Made by a program: the position numbers and the translations under genes. Below, piece after piece: positions 25,066 through 33,985 of a stretch of DNA of 64,000 nucleotides. Source of the DNA: Marisediminitalea alba (GTDB lineage Bacteria > Pseudomonadota > Gammaproteobacteria > Enterobacterales > Alteromonadaceae); the NCBI RefSeq assembly GCF_002993365.1, contig NZ_PVNP01000198.1:1-64000 (forward strand), read 5' to 3'. Below the pieces are notes generated by a model. That model made no database searches. It was given only the letters and a program-made list of their open reading frames with translations, and was not told the origin of the DNA. Position 1 is the stretch's first letter. Every line of letters starts with the position of its first letter.

Positions 25066-26001
25066 ATGCACATGACAAATAAACAGTCAGCAACATTGCT
25101 TGAACAACTGAACAGAATTATTTCTGAGGGCCGTAACCCTCACACGATGGATATTGATGTGCTGCCGACCATCGAGATTCTGGAAAAAATCAATCAGGAA
25201 GATGCCGGGGTGGCCGATGCTGTACGTAAAACTATCCCTCACATCGCCAAAGCCGTGGACGCCATAGTGCCAAGCTTACAGGCTGGCGGCAGACTGATTT
25301 ACATGGGCGCCGGAACCAGCGGCCGTCTGGGTATTCTGGATGCAGTAGAATGCCGGCCCACCTTCAGCGTACCGGAATCCATGGTCATCGGAATCATCGC
25401 CGGCGGCGATCAGGCCATTAAGAACGCCGTGGAAGGCGCCGAAGACGACACCGTTATGGGTGTGGAAGATTTAAAAGCCATTAACTTTTGTGCCAATGAC
25501 GTACTGGTTGGTTTATCGGCCAGCGGCCGCACGCCTTACGTGATTGAAGCAATGAAGTATGCAAACTCGCTCAACGCTGCCACCATTTCTGTTACCTGTA
25601 ACCCGGAGTCACCCATGATGCATGTAGCCGCCATTGGCATTTGTGCCGTGGTAGGTGCTGAGTGCATTACCGGCTCAACCCGCATGAAATCAGGCACGGC
25701 ACAAAAGCTTATTCTTAATATGCTCAGTACGGCCAGCATGATCCGGTTAGGTAAGACCTACGAAAACCTGATGGTAGACGTAAACGCCACCAACCAGAAG
25801 TTAAAAGCCCGCGCCACGCGCATTGTTATGCAGGCTACCGACTGTAGCGAAGAACAAGCCGATACAGCATTACAGGCCGCCAATAACCGAGCAAAACTGG
25901 CTATTCTGATGATCCTCACGGGCCAGAGCGCCACCGAAGCAGAAGCACAACTGGCCGACAACGGTGGCTTTTTACGCCGTGCCGTGCAATCTCACTCCTA
26001 G
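25066..26001 (+). CDS. murQ: N-acetylmuramic acid 6-phosphate etherase
   Basis: The 311-residue protein has a SIS fold with [21 protein letters not shown] in the substrate site (only its core cited: GAGTSGRLG). It also has the catalytic-region motifs [16 protein letters not shown] and [16 protein letters not shown]. MurQ removes D-lactate from MurNAc-6-phosphate and yields GlcNAc-6-phosphate in the cytoplasm. The ATG at 25066 is preferred (AAGG 13 nt upstream); another ATG is two codons later. NamZ follows after 2 nt. It is the key marker of a MurNAc catabolic pathway here. Confidence 0.96.
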   Translation: MHMTNKQSATLLEQLNRIISEGRNPHTMDIDVLPTIEILEKINQEDAGVADAVRKTIPHIAKAVDAIVPSLQAGGRLIYMGAGTSGRLGILDAVECRPTFSVPESMVIGIIAGGDQAIKNAVEGAEDDTVMGVEDLKAINFCANDVLVGLSASGRTPYVIEAMKYANSLNAATISVTCNPESPMMHVAAIGICAVVGAECITGSTRMKSGTAQKLILNMLSTASMIRLGKTYENLMVDVNATNQKLKARATRIVMQATDCSEEQADTALQAANNRAKLAILMILTGQSATEAEAQLADNGGFLRRAVQSHS

Positions 26002-26003
26002 TC

Positions 26004-27158
26004 ATGACGCGATTTCTGGCCATTATTCTGCTGTTGCTGATCTCGGCAACAACACAAAGTGCAACATTACAGGTTGGCGCTAAGCAGCCAGAGCGTTACT
26101 TACCGCTGCTGGCAGGCAAAAAGGTAGGACTGGTAGTTAACCAGACCAGCCGGGTAGAACAAACCCATCTGGTGGATTTCTTGGTGAGCCGCAATGTGGC
26201 AGTGCAGGCGGTATTCGCGCCCGAACATGGTTTTCGAGGCAAATTAGGCGCTGGCGAGAAAGTCACCGATGGCATAGATCCGAAAACGGGCCTGCCGATC
26301 CGTTCGCTGTATGGTAAATATAAAAAGCCAGACCAGGCAATGCTCAACGACATCGACCTGCTGGTGTTTGATATTCAGGATGTCGGCGCGCGCTTTTACA
26401 CCTACATCAGTACCCTGCACTATGTTCTTGAAGCTGCAGCCGAACAAGGCATTGAGGTTATTGTGCTGGACCGCCCCAATCCCAACGGGCGCTATGTAGA
26501 CGGGCCCCTGCGCGAAGCCGAATTTACCTCCTTTGTCAGCCTGGATCCGCTGCCGCTGCTACATGGGCTGACTGTGGGCGAGCTGGCAACAATGATAAAA
26601 GGCGAAGCCTGGATAAATCAGGCAGAAGAGCTGAGCCTCACGGTTATCCCGGTTGCCGGGTATAGCAAAACGGTTGACTATGAATTACCGGTAGCCCCCA
26701 GCCCGAATTTGCCCAACAGCACGGCCATCCGCCTCTATCCGTCGCTTTGCTTATTCGAAGCCACCGTTGTTAGCGTTGGCAGAGGCACCGCCTGGCCGTT
26801 TCAGGTTATTGGTCATAACGAAGTAACTCTTGGCGACTTTACTTTTACTCCGCAATCCATGCCGGAAAGTGCGCCGAACCCGAAGCTTAAAGGCGAATTA
26901 TTATTTGGCCGTGATTTACGCGACAGCGTCATTGAGGGCTTTAACATTGAATTGCTTTACGCGGTGTATCAGCAGTTTGAGGAACGTGAGCAGACCTTCA
27001 TCGACCGTCCTGACTTTTTCGACCTGTTAAGTGGTACAGACAAGCTGCGCAAACAGCTGAGCGAAGGGCTCGACCCTACCGCCATTCGTGCAACCTGGCA
27101 ACCAGGATTGAATGCCTTTAAAGCGCAGCGCCAGCCGTACTTACTTTACCCGCAATAA
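26004..27158 (+). CDS. namZ: Exo-beta-N-acetylmuramidase, NamZ/DUF1343 family (GH171)
   Basis: The 384-residue product has a signal peptide (FLAIILLLLISATTQSA) and the DUF1343 family motifs: VGLVVNQTSR, FAPEHGFRG, FDIQDVGARFYTY, LDRPNPNGRYVDGP and SVGRGTAWPFQ. B. subtilis NamZ removes MurNAc from the non-reducing ends of glycan chains and works together with NagZ and AmiE. All three kinds of partner are present in this region. It is probably periplasmic here. It starts 2 nt after the murQ stop, so the two are co-translated or at least co-transcribed. The 3' end is 11 bp from the convergent regulator gene. Confidence 0.9.
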   Translation: MTRFLAIILLLLISATTQSATLQVGAKQPERYLPLLAGKKVGLVVNQTSRVEQTHLVDFLVSRNVAVQAVFAPEHGFRGKLGAGEKVTDGIDPKTGLPIRSLYGKYKKPDQAMLNDIDLLVFDIQDVGARFYTYISTLHYVLEAAAEQGIEVIVLDRPNPNGRYVDGPLREAEFTSFVSLDPLPLLHGLTVGELATMIKGEAWINQAEELSLTVIPVAGYSKTVDYELPVAPSPNLPNSTAIRLYPSLCLFEATVVSVGRGTAWPFQVIGHNEVTLGDFTFTPQSMPESAPNPKLKGELLFGRDLRDSVIEGFNIELLYAVYQQFEEREQTFIDRPDFFDLLSGTDKLRKQLSEGLDPTAIRATWQPGLNAFKAQRQPYLLYPQ

Positions 27159-27169
27159 TTAGCCGGGCG

Positions 27170-28036
27170 TCAGCTACCCTGAGTCCCCGAACCACCACGT
27201 CGGAACTGGGAAACAATCTCGTTGGTTTTCTCCAGCAATTTGCGGCCAGGCCGTGATGCCTGGGTCAGTGCAATAAACAGCATGTCGATAATCAGTTCCT
27301 GAGCGGTTCTGGCCAAGATTGAGGACAGCCGTGCCGACGCTTCCTCGGCCACTGAGTAAAGCTGCACATCAGCCGGCTCAGATACCGGCGTAGTGCCATA
27401 TTTGGTAATGGAGATGACCTTAGCGTGATTGTCCTTAGCCTGATTGACCACATTTACAATCTCCCGGGTAGCGCCGGATTCAGAAATCGCCACCACCACA
27501 TCACTTTCGTTAAACGTAGCAGCCAGCGCTAATTGAACGTGTCCGTCGGCTTCGGCAATTGCCATCATGCCCAGCTTTTGCAATTTGAATGAAAAGTCTT
27601 TGCTCACCAGCGCTGAGCCGCCTACCCCGCAAATCAGAATGCGTTTGGCGTTTTTAATGATCTCTACCGCCTTTTCAAACTCAACCAGTTCGTTGAGGTT
27701 ACGGGTTTCATTAAGCACACTAATCTTACTGCTTAGCAGCTTGTCAGCCATTTGCTCAAAACCGTCATTGAGGGTGATTTTGCCATGTAGCTGTGTGTTG
27801 GGGGTTTCCCGGTTAAGCGCATCAATCACTGCCAGTTTAAACGCCGGGTACCCCTTGTAACCCAGCTTTTGCGCGAACTTCACCACACTGGACTGACTCA
27901 CGCCCACCACATTGGCCAGTTCCTGAGAAGACAGGTCCCGCACCGCGTTGGGTGAATCCAGCGTAAAGGTCGCCAATTTTGATTCACTGCTCGACAATGA
28001 ATGCTTTATTGCTTTGATTTTAACAAAAGCTGACAT
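27170..28036 (-). CDS. RpiR-family regulator (MurR-like)
   Basis: The 288-residue product has an N-terminal helix-turn-helix (LANVVGVSQSSVVKFAQKLG, about 37-56). A C-terminal SIS domain (about 125-260) has ICGVGGSALVSKDF and VAISESGATREIV, which should bind a phosphosugar. E. coli MurR, of the same family, senses MurNAc-6-phosphate and represses murQ-murP. Placed between namZ and a muropeptide-type peptidase, it is the likely regulator of this region (inference). GAAT-N5-ATTC palindromes in its own and the symporter promoter are candidate sites. Confidence 0.88.
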   Translation of the reverse strand: MSAFVKIKAIKHSLSSSESKLATFTLDSPNAVRDLSSQELANVVGVSQSSVVKFAQKLGYKGYPAFKLAVIDALNRETPNTQLHGKITLNDGFEQMADKLLSSKISVLNETRNLNELVEFEKAVEIIKNAKRILICGVGGSALVSKDFSFKLQKLGMMAIAEADGHVQLALAATFNESDVVVAISESGATREIVNVVNQAKDNHAKVISITKYGTTPVSEPADVQLYSVAEEASARLSSILARTAQELIIDMLFIALTQASRPGRKLLEKTNEIVSQFRRGGSGTQGS

Positions 28037-28100
28037 GCGCGTGTTCCTGGTTGTCGGCGTCGGTTACTAAGCAAAGAAACCAACAACAAAAATAACGAAA

Positions 28101-28113
28101 GAATTTTTTATTC
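28101..28113. promoter_or_regulatory. Palindrome GAAT-N5-ATTC between the regulator and M14 peptidase genes
   Basis: The sequence GAATTTTTTATTC lies 65 bp upstream of the regulator start and 94 bp upstream of the peptidase start, in the divergent promoter region 28037-28206. It has the same arms as the site at 23317-23329. It is a candidate autoregulatory operator. Pattern evidence only. Confidence 0.4.
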
Positions 28114-28206
28114 AAATATAAACCAGTTGATAAGAATATCAAAATCTCTTTAAATAGAGTTTTCGGCGCGCTACGCGTTTAACTGTTTGTAAGGTTACCG
28201 TAATTT

Positions 28207-29556
28207 ATGAAAGCTGCCCATCCCCACGCGCCTGCACAGGCTATTGCCAGCCTCTGGGATTCTCATCATTTTAGCGCACTGGATAAATCTCATCTGCGCC
28301 ACGCGGATATTCAACCGGTGCTCGATGAGATTGCGGACTATCCGTCGATCACCCGGGAGACTATTGGCTACAGCTGCACCGGCAAATCCATTGAGCGACT
28401 AAGTATGGGCAGTGGTCCGCTAATTATCCTGGCCTGGACCCAAATGCACGGCGACGAGCCGACGGCTACTGCTGCGGTGCTCGACTGGCTGAAACTGCTA
28501 CATCTTAATTCCACCAGCAACTCACTGGCATTGGGCAGTGACTGGACGTCGCTGGTCACTCTGCACATCATCCCGATGCTGAATCCGGATGGCGCAGAGC
28601 GTGATACGCGGGTCAATGAGCAAGGCATAGACATCAATCGTGATGCCAAGCAGCTGCAAACCCCGGAAGGCAGATTGTTGTGGCAACAAGTGCAAACGCT
28701 TAAACCGGATGTGGCCTTTAACCTGCACGACCAAAACCCATATTACTCGGCGGGCCCGACGGGTTACCCGGCAACCATTGCTTTTCTTGCGCCGGCTTTT
28801 CACCCGGATAAACATGTTGATGCGCCGCGTCTGCGGGCTAAACAACTGATTGCCTGTATGGCAGATACCCTTAGCCACTGGCTGCCCTGCCATATCGGTC
28901 GCTATGACGATACCTATTCGCTACGCTCGTTTGGTGACAACATCGCCGGTACCGGGGCCAGCACGATTCTGATTGAATCCGGAGCACACCCTAACGACCC
29001 CCACCGTCAGGTGGCCAGAAAGATGAATGTCATTGGCTTGCACAGTGCGTTGGAGGCTTTATTAGGTAATTTGTATCAGCAAAAATCCCTGGCCGACTAT
29101 TACCGCATTCCCGATAATGTTGAAGATGGCCTGGTCGATATTAAATTTTCCCGTGTTGCGCAGCGCTGCGCCAGCCATGATTACGTGGCGGATATCAGTG
29201 TGAATAGAGATAAGCAGGGCCGCGCTACGGTAAAACATATCGGCGACCTGTCGGGTCAGGCCGGCTTTACCAATATCAGCGCCTACCAGACCACCATACT
29301 GCCGGTAAAAGCCTATCAACTCGACGGCCCTATGGTGCTAACAGAGACTGATTACCTGGCGCTACTTAAACAGGGCTTCAGTGTTTTTACCGGTGATAGT
29401 TCGCTGCTTGATAATCTCAGCGGCTTGCCGGTGTTATGTTTGCCTGAGCCGCCCGCCTATTCCACCTTATATCCCGGTGCAGACGCTTTCTGGATAATGC
29501 AGGATAGCGAGGGCAAACAACGGGCCGTGTTAAACGGCAAAATGATTAATCTCTAA
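28207..29556 (+). CDS. M14-family zinc carboxypeptidase, possible murein-peptide amidase
   Basis: The 449-residue product has the M14 zinc ligands His81 and Glu84 (QMHGDEPT) and His174 (NLHDQNP), the motif MLNPDGAERDTR, and a catalytic Glu257 in LIESGAHP. No clear signal peptide is present, so it may be cytosolic. Relatives include MpaA, which cuts the gamma-D-Glu-diaminopimelate bond of murein tripeptide. The position next to the MurR-like regulator supports a muropeptide substrate (inference). The C-terminal part (about 300-449) is not a standard M14 element. AAGG lies 12 nt before the ATG. Confidence 0.85.
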   Translation: MKAAHPHAPAQAIASLWDSHHFSALDKSHLRHADIQPVLDEIADYPSITRETIGYSCTGKSIERLSMGSGPLIILAWTQMHGDEPTATAAVLDWLKLLHLNSTSNSLALGSDWTSLVTLHIIPMLNPDGAERDTRVNEQGIDINRDAKQLQTPEGRLLWQQVQTLKPDVAFNLHDQNPYYSAGPTGYPATIAFLAPAFHPDKHVDAPRLRAKQLIACMADTLSHWLPCHIGRYDDTYSLRSFGDNIAGTGASTILIESGAHPNDPHRQVARKMNVIGLHSALEALLGNLYQQKSLADYYRIPDNVEDGLVDIKFSRVAQRCASHDYVADISVNRDKQGRATVKHIGDLSGQAGFTNISAYQTTILPVKAYQLDGPMVLTETDYLALLKQGFSVFTGDSSLLDNLSGLPVLCLPEPPAYSTLYPGADAFWIMQDSEGKQRAVLNGKMINL

Positions 29557-30287
29557 AAGGTCTGCCGGGTCAGCTCGGCAACCAGCGCCTGATTAAAGCG
29601 CTGCATAAACGCCTTATCTACCCGGTTGCGGCTAAATAGAAAGTGCACCCGGGTTTCATGTATCACCTGTTTGGACACCTTGAAGTCGTCAATACCCAGC
29701 TGCTGTGCAGCAGCTTCAAGTACTTTCTGATCGCCAACCACCGCATCCACGCGCCCCATTTTCAACAGCTGCATGCGCCGCATCGTCCCTTCCGCGTGGA
29801 TCAGGTAGCGATCGTGAGCATCGAGCGCCTTACGCTGGAAGTCTTCGCCAAACCAGCCACTTTTATTGACTGCGACCAGATAATTTTGTTGCAGCAAAGA
29901 GCTGACATTGACGTCACTGAAATAGGGATTACGGGAAAACCTGAAGCCAAATACGATGGTTTCCTTACGATAGGGCATTGAGTAGAAGTTATGGGCTTCG
30001 CGGGCCTTCGTATAGGCAGCGCCAAGGATCACGTCAACTTCGCCCTGTTTAAGCTCCAGCGCCAGACGCTTTTCCGGTAGCCGCTGCGCATTCAGCTCAT
30101 AGCCGAGCCGCTTCAGCGTGCGGCGCAGTAAACGTAAATCTTCGCCATCGGGCTCGCCCTGTTGATTGATATACAAGTAAGGCTTCCAGTCAACCGTAAC
30201 GGCCAGATCGAAAGGCTCTTCACTGCGGGCCATAAAGCCCACCGCATACAGACAAACCGCCAATATAAAGATTAACAAGTCGCGCAA
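29553..30287 (-). CDS. Family 3 solute-binding-like periplasmic protein
   Basis: The frame is open from 30353, but the part beyond 30318 lies in the terminal repeat of a small mobile element. A TTG at 30287 has AGGG about 8 nt upstream and gives a proper signal peptide (MRDLLIFILAVCLYAVGF), so I take it as the start (244 residues). The mature protein follows the SBP_bac_3 pattern: WKPYLYINQQGEPDGEDL, GEVDVILGAAYTK, GRVDAVVGDQ. Such proteins bind amino acids or related solutes. No ABC permease is adjacent, so it may act as a sensor or an orphan binding protein. It overlaps the stop of the M14 gene by 4 bp convergently. Confidence 0.75.
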   Translation of the reverse strand: MRDLLIFILAVCLYAVGFMARSEEPFDLAVTVDWKPYLYINQQGEPDGEDLRLLRRTLKRLGYELNAQRLPEKRLALELKQGEVDVILGAAYTKAREAHNFYSMPYRKETIVFGFRFSRNPYFSDVNVSSLLQQNYLVAVNKSGWFGEDFQRKALDAHDRYLIHAEGTMRRMQLLKMGRVDAVVGDQKVLEAAAQQLGIDDFKVSKQVIHETRVHFLFSRNRVDKAFMQRFNQALVAELTRQTF

Positions 30288-30318
30288 CGTCTTTCCCTGT
30301 GTTTGCGTTAACGGTGTA

Positions 30319-30609
30319 ATACCAATCCACATAGAAGTTTGCCCACTCAGCAAGACTGTCAGGCTTTCTGGCTAGGCTTGGTTGCACAGGTTTGGTGGTT
30401 CCAAATCAAGCAAGCGTAACAACGCCAGAAAGCCTGCCAGCTCGCCCTCAGGGAATTGCCCAAAGGGAGTGGCCAAAACGACTTACATCTGTGTTGCGCC
30501 CTCTGGACATAGAATAACTATGCCGCAGAGAACGCGTCGTGATCTAAGTCGTTTTCGTCTAGCCCTCAGGGATCACTCTGAGAGGGTAAACTTCTATGCG
30601 GATTGGTAT
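30319..30609. mobile_element. MITE-like palindromic element with 32-bp terminal inverted repeats
   Basis: The ends 30319-30350 and 30578-30609 are inverted repeats matching at 29 of 32 positions, both starting ATACCAATCC from outside. Inside are further perfect inverted pairs: 30360-30372 with 30424-30436 (13 bp) and 30475-30485 with 30545-30555 (11 bp). A small hairpin at 30501-30530 lies in the loop of the latter. There is no transposase. The 291-bp element sits 31 bp upstream of the preferred start at 30287. A plus-strand frame at 30382-30660 runs through it and is not believed to be a gene. Target duplications are not obvious. Confidence 0.7.
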
Positions 30610-30656
30610 AAGATGATTATTGCACCGGATCTACCCGGATGTGGACTTACCAGCGT

Positions 30657-31796
30657 TTAAATCCGCCAGAAAAAACCATTATTATACATAAGCTTAATTG
30701 GGTAATAGCAGATTATCAGAAAAACTGATGCTAACAATAGCGAAGCCATTTCTGCAGGCAGAGGGAGCGCTTGCATAAATCGCCAGGCATGACCTTTCAG
30801 AGAAACACCGTCAACTTTAATAATAAGCAGTACCCGGGCGAGAATACCAGATAACATGAAAAAGGCGATGCTATTGGTGCCGGCAACTAATAGCGGATGC
30901 CCTTTGGGCAAAGGGCCAGCCTTACGTTCGTACAGGATACTTAGCCAAAAAAGGATGGTTAGTATACCGCTGGTTACCAGCACAAAAGTGGGCGACCAGA
31001 GCGCTTTATTTATAGGGTTGATGACTGCCATGCCATAGCCGGCACAAATGCCCGCCAGAGCCAGCATCATCAGTTTATTCGGGCAGCCGTGTTGTACCAG
31101 AACGTAACGCCCGACCCAGACACCGGTCAGGCAAGTCACTACCGCAGGCAGGGTTGACAGGATCCCCTCTGGGTCAAAAGCAAATGGGGTCGCAGCGGAA
31201 TAATAGACATGATTGGCCCCGAGCAGATGATGATCAAGATAAGCGGCAAGGCTGTTACCAAATTCCCAGCGGCCCTGATAAATCCCGCCGCCGACGTCAG
31301 CATAGGGGATCCACTCCATGGCGCCCCAGTATCCCGCCAGCAATACGGCAGCCAGCAAGCCAACCCAGCGCCAGGATACGGCGAGGATGAGCATCACGGT
31401 GAGCCAGTATACGACGCCGAGCCGGGGTAATACGCCGGCAAAACGCAGCGACAGCAGGCGCTCTTCAACCCAGTTATAGCCGGGGCTACCGGTGTTGTAC
31501 CAACACAGATACAACCCCCAGCCCAGTAGAATTAGAGTGATTGCACGGCGGGTAGTGTTTCTGACTACAGCCATCGTACTGTTCAGGCGGGTTAGCTCCC
31601 GCGGTAAGTGGATTGCAATAGTAACGCCCATCACAAAGATGAAGCCCGGGAAGATAACATCGGTTGGGGTCAGACCATGCCAGTCAGCATGTTTTAGCGG
31701 CGCGTAAATAGCCTGCCATGAGCCCGGATTATTAACCAGCACCATGGCGATGATGGCCAGCCCCCGCAAGGCATCCAGAGCACTAATGCGCTGCAT
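30657..31796 (-). CDS. NagX-like membrane acyltransferase (DUF5009 / HGSNAT-like)
   Basis: The 379-residue product has about ten hydrophobic helices. It begins with RISALDALRGLAIIAMVLVN and has HADWHGLTPTDVIFPGFIFVMG, the core motifs of DUF5009/HGSNAT-type proteins; the conserved His is in DWHG. The human relative acetylates glucosamine ends across the lysosomal membrane. In Shewanella-type GlcNAc clusters the homologue is called NagX and its role is not settled. It is 8 bp downstream of the nagZ gene on the same strand, so an operon is likely. Amino-sugar acylation or transport is inference. Confidence 0.85.
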   Translation of the reverse strand: MQRISALDALRGLAIIAMVLVNNPGSWQAIYAPLKHADWHGLTPTDVIFPGFIFVMGVTIAIHLPRELTRLNSTMAVVRNTTRRAITLILLGWGLYLCWYNTGSPGYNWVEERLLSLRFAGVLPRLGVVYWLTVMLILAVSWRWVGLLAAVLLAGYWGAMEWIPYADVGGGIYQGRWEFGNSLAAYLDHHLLGANHVYYSAATPFAFDPEGILSTLPAVVTCLTGVWVGRYVLVQHGCPNKLMMLALAGICAGYGMAVINPINKALWSPTFVLVTSGILTILFWLSILYERKAGPLPKGHPLLVAGTNSIAFFMLSGILARVLLIIKVDGVSLKGHAWRFMQALPLPAEMASLLLASVFLIICYYPIKLMYNNGFFWRI

Positions 31797-31804
31797 AATT
31801 GGTC

Positions 31805-33640
31805 TTACTCGTCGATGGTGACAGGCGACTTACCCGGCATCGGCGACCGCCCGAGTAAGCCTTCTGCCAGCGCGGTAAAGACCGCACCATGAGCCCGAAC
31901 TGTACCTTCCTCTTCTGCACCGGTTACGGTGACGTTATAACCGAAGGTAGCCACGGCGGCGCCGGCAAGGTGACGATAATCCGAAATAATATAGGGCGCT
32001 CTCAGCGCAATGAATACCGCATTAACCGATTGTTCACCGGCGCTGACTAACAGCCGTCTTACCCACGCTTCCTGAGTGTTTTTATCCGGTCGGTTACGCC
32101 AGACGCTCAGGTCTGCCATGCCGCCCATTTCAGCAAGGCTGTGTTGGGGCGTAATATCGCCCACAATCACAGCATCGGAATCAGTCAGGTCGGGCAAGGC
32201 TTTATCAGGATCAATGGCGGTTAACGCATCGCAGGTGAGTTGCAAACCTGGCTGAAGCTTTAATAAAGCTGTTGTCATCGCCATGCAACGTGCCTCGTCG
32301 GGCATTACCACGTAAAAGCGACTCCCTCTGAGTGGCAACACACCACGATTATAAACCTGGGTTAAGGCGGCGCTGGCCAGCGCCATCTCGGTGCGCTGGT
32401 TGTCTTCACCGGGCAGCGTGTCGACAGCGCTTTGGATCCGCTGGGCCAGCGGCTTGCGGGTAAACTCATCAAGCTCAAATTGCTGTTTGGCCTGCAAAAT
32501 ACGCTTAACCGACAACTGGGTTTGCTGGCGGTCAATTTCGCCGCTACTCATGGCCTGTACCCACTGCTTATAGAGCTCCCAAAAACGACTGATACTTTGT
32601 GGATTACGCACCGCATAAGGCATCAATGCGATATCCGCCCCGGCATTAAAGGGTTTTATTACAGCGTTCTTATGGTCCACATAGTGTGCAATACCAGCCA
32701 TATCCAGCGCATCGGTCACAATAATGCCTTGGTAGCCCATTTTATTGCGCAGTATACCGGTGAGAATCTTGTGCGAGAGGGTGGCTGGTACCAGGGTTTC
32801 CTCACCGTCGAGTGCCTTAAAACGGGTGTCATCAAGCAATGGGTACTGAATGTGCGCAGTCATTATCATTGCCGGAGCCTGCCCCTGCTCAATGGCATAG
32901 CGAAACGGCAGTAAATCAACCGCTTCTACGGTGGCCAGATCGTGATCAACCCGAGGCAGACCGGTATGACTGTCGGTATGAGTATCGCCATGACCGGGGA
33001 AATGCTTCAGGGCGCTGAGAATATTTTCGCTCTGTAGCGCGGCCACGGCCGCAGCGCCAAGCTCTGCCACCATTTGTGGGTCTTCACCGTAGGACCTGAC
33101 GTTAATAACCGGATTATCAGCATTGACATTAACATCCACAGTCGGCGCGAAATTTACGTTAAACCCAAGCTGACCAATGCTTTTAGCAATGCCTTTATTT
33201 ACCCGTTCTGCGAAGGTGGTGTTATACAGCGGGTAGGTTGCACCAATTGCCATATTGCCAACATAACGGGTTGCCACTTCATCCGGCAACCGCGCAACCC
33301 GGCCCCCTTCCTGATCGATGGCAATAAACAGAGGCGGTAAACCTTCCTCTTTGGCAAGTTGCTGAATGGCATAGTTGAGCTCGATAATCTGCTGGCTGTT
33401 GTCGAGGTTTTCAGCGAACAGGATCACCCCGCCAATCCGGCCCTGACGAATAATTTCGGCAAACTCAGGAAGCAAGGTGGTAACCGGTGTTTTGCAACTT
33501 TCGGCTGGTGTACCATCGGCGCAGTAATAGCGCATGTCCAGCATCAGCTTCTGGCCCAGCATAAACTCGGTGTCCTGCCCGCCGGAGCAGCCTACGGTTA
33601 ACATTACAAGCAAACTCACCAGTACGGCTTTAGTACGCAT
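31805..33640 (-). CDS. nagZ: Secreted lipoprotein beta-N-acetylglucosaminidase, GH3 (NagZ-type)
   Basis: The ATG at 33640 is preferred over the start at 33670 because it gives a standard lipoprotein signal (LLVMLTVGC, Cys18). The GH3 domain has KHFPGHGDTHTDSH, the His/Asp pair that acts as acid/base in NagZ, and the nucleophile Asp310 in VTDALDM. About 200 further residues form a C-terminal GH3_C-like domain, as in B. subtilis NagZ and unlike short cytosolic E. coli NagZ. It removes GlcNAc from GlcNAc-MurNAc-peptides, here outside the inner membrane. Neighbours are nagX downstream and a bimodular amidase divergently upstream. The gene is 612 codons long from this start. Confidence 0.92.
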   Translation of the reverse strand: MRTKAVLVSLLVMLTVGCSGGQDTEFMLGQKLMLDMRYYCADGTPAESCKTPVTTLLPEFAEIIRQGRIGGVILFAENLDNSQQIIELNYAIQQLAKEEGLPPLFIAIDQEGGRVARLPDEVATRYVGNMAIGATYPLYNTTFAERVNKGIAKSIGQLGFNVNFAPTVDVNVNADNPVINVRSYGEDPQMVAELGAAAVAALQSENILSALKHFPGHGDTHTDSHTGLPRVDHDLATVEAVDLLPFRYAIEQGQAPAMIMTAHIQYPLLDDTRFKALDGEETLVPATLSHKILTGILRNKMGYQGIIVTDALDMAGIAHYVDHKNAVIKPFNAGADIALMPYAVRNPQSISRFWELYKQWVQAMSSGEIDRQQTQLSVKRILQAKQQFELDEFTRKPLAQRIQSAVDTLPGEDNQRTEMALASAALTQVYNRGVLPLRGSRFYVVMPDEARCMAMTTALLKLQPGLQLTCDALTAIDPDKALPDLTDSDAVIVGDITPQHSLAEMGGMADLSVWRNRPDKNTQEAWVRRLLVSAGEQSVNAVFIALRAPYIISDYRHLAGAAVATFGYNVTVTGAEEEGTVRAHGAVFTALAEGLLGRSPMPGKSPVTIDE

Positions 33641-33985
33641 CACTATCAGGGCCCTTTCCAAATGCATCAACGTCGATAACCAAGCTTACCCCAGCGACCA
33701 CAAAAAATAAATTATTCCACCCTGACATTTTGAATCTTTGTTTATCAAAGCCATTAAGGCTTACCACTATCAACCAGAGTCGCAAACAAAAACACACGAA
33801 GATGCCTGTATAAAAGCGCTTAACCAACAATTAACAGTTGCCAAAAAGCGCTCAATTCCACACCACACAATAGGAATATTTTATTATGCACAAGCCTTTC
33901 GAGTATGGTAGTTTGAGTAATGTAAGCGTCTGTGCCTCAGGCAAACGCCCGGCCAACAAATGAACCAAAGAGTAGAGGAATTGCT
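33641..33985. other. Divergent promoter region of nagZ and the bimodular amidase
   Basis: No convincing gene is seen. A near copy of the GAAT-N5-ATTC palindrome (GAATATTTTATTA, 33874-33886, one mismatch) lies about 100 bp before the amidase start. Two copies of AAAGCGCT lie near 33805-33855. Both are possible regulatory sites; neither is proven. Confidence 0.35.

Noticed and set aside
30382..30660. A 92-codon plus-strand reading frame inside the palindromic element
   Set aside because: It runs through nested inverted repeats and the terminal repeat of the element and has no ribosome site; better explained as chance frame in a mobile element.
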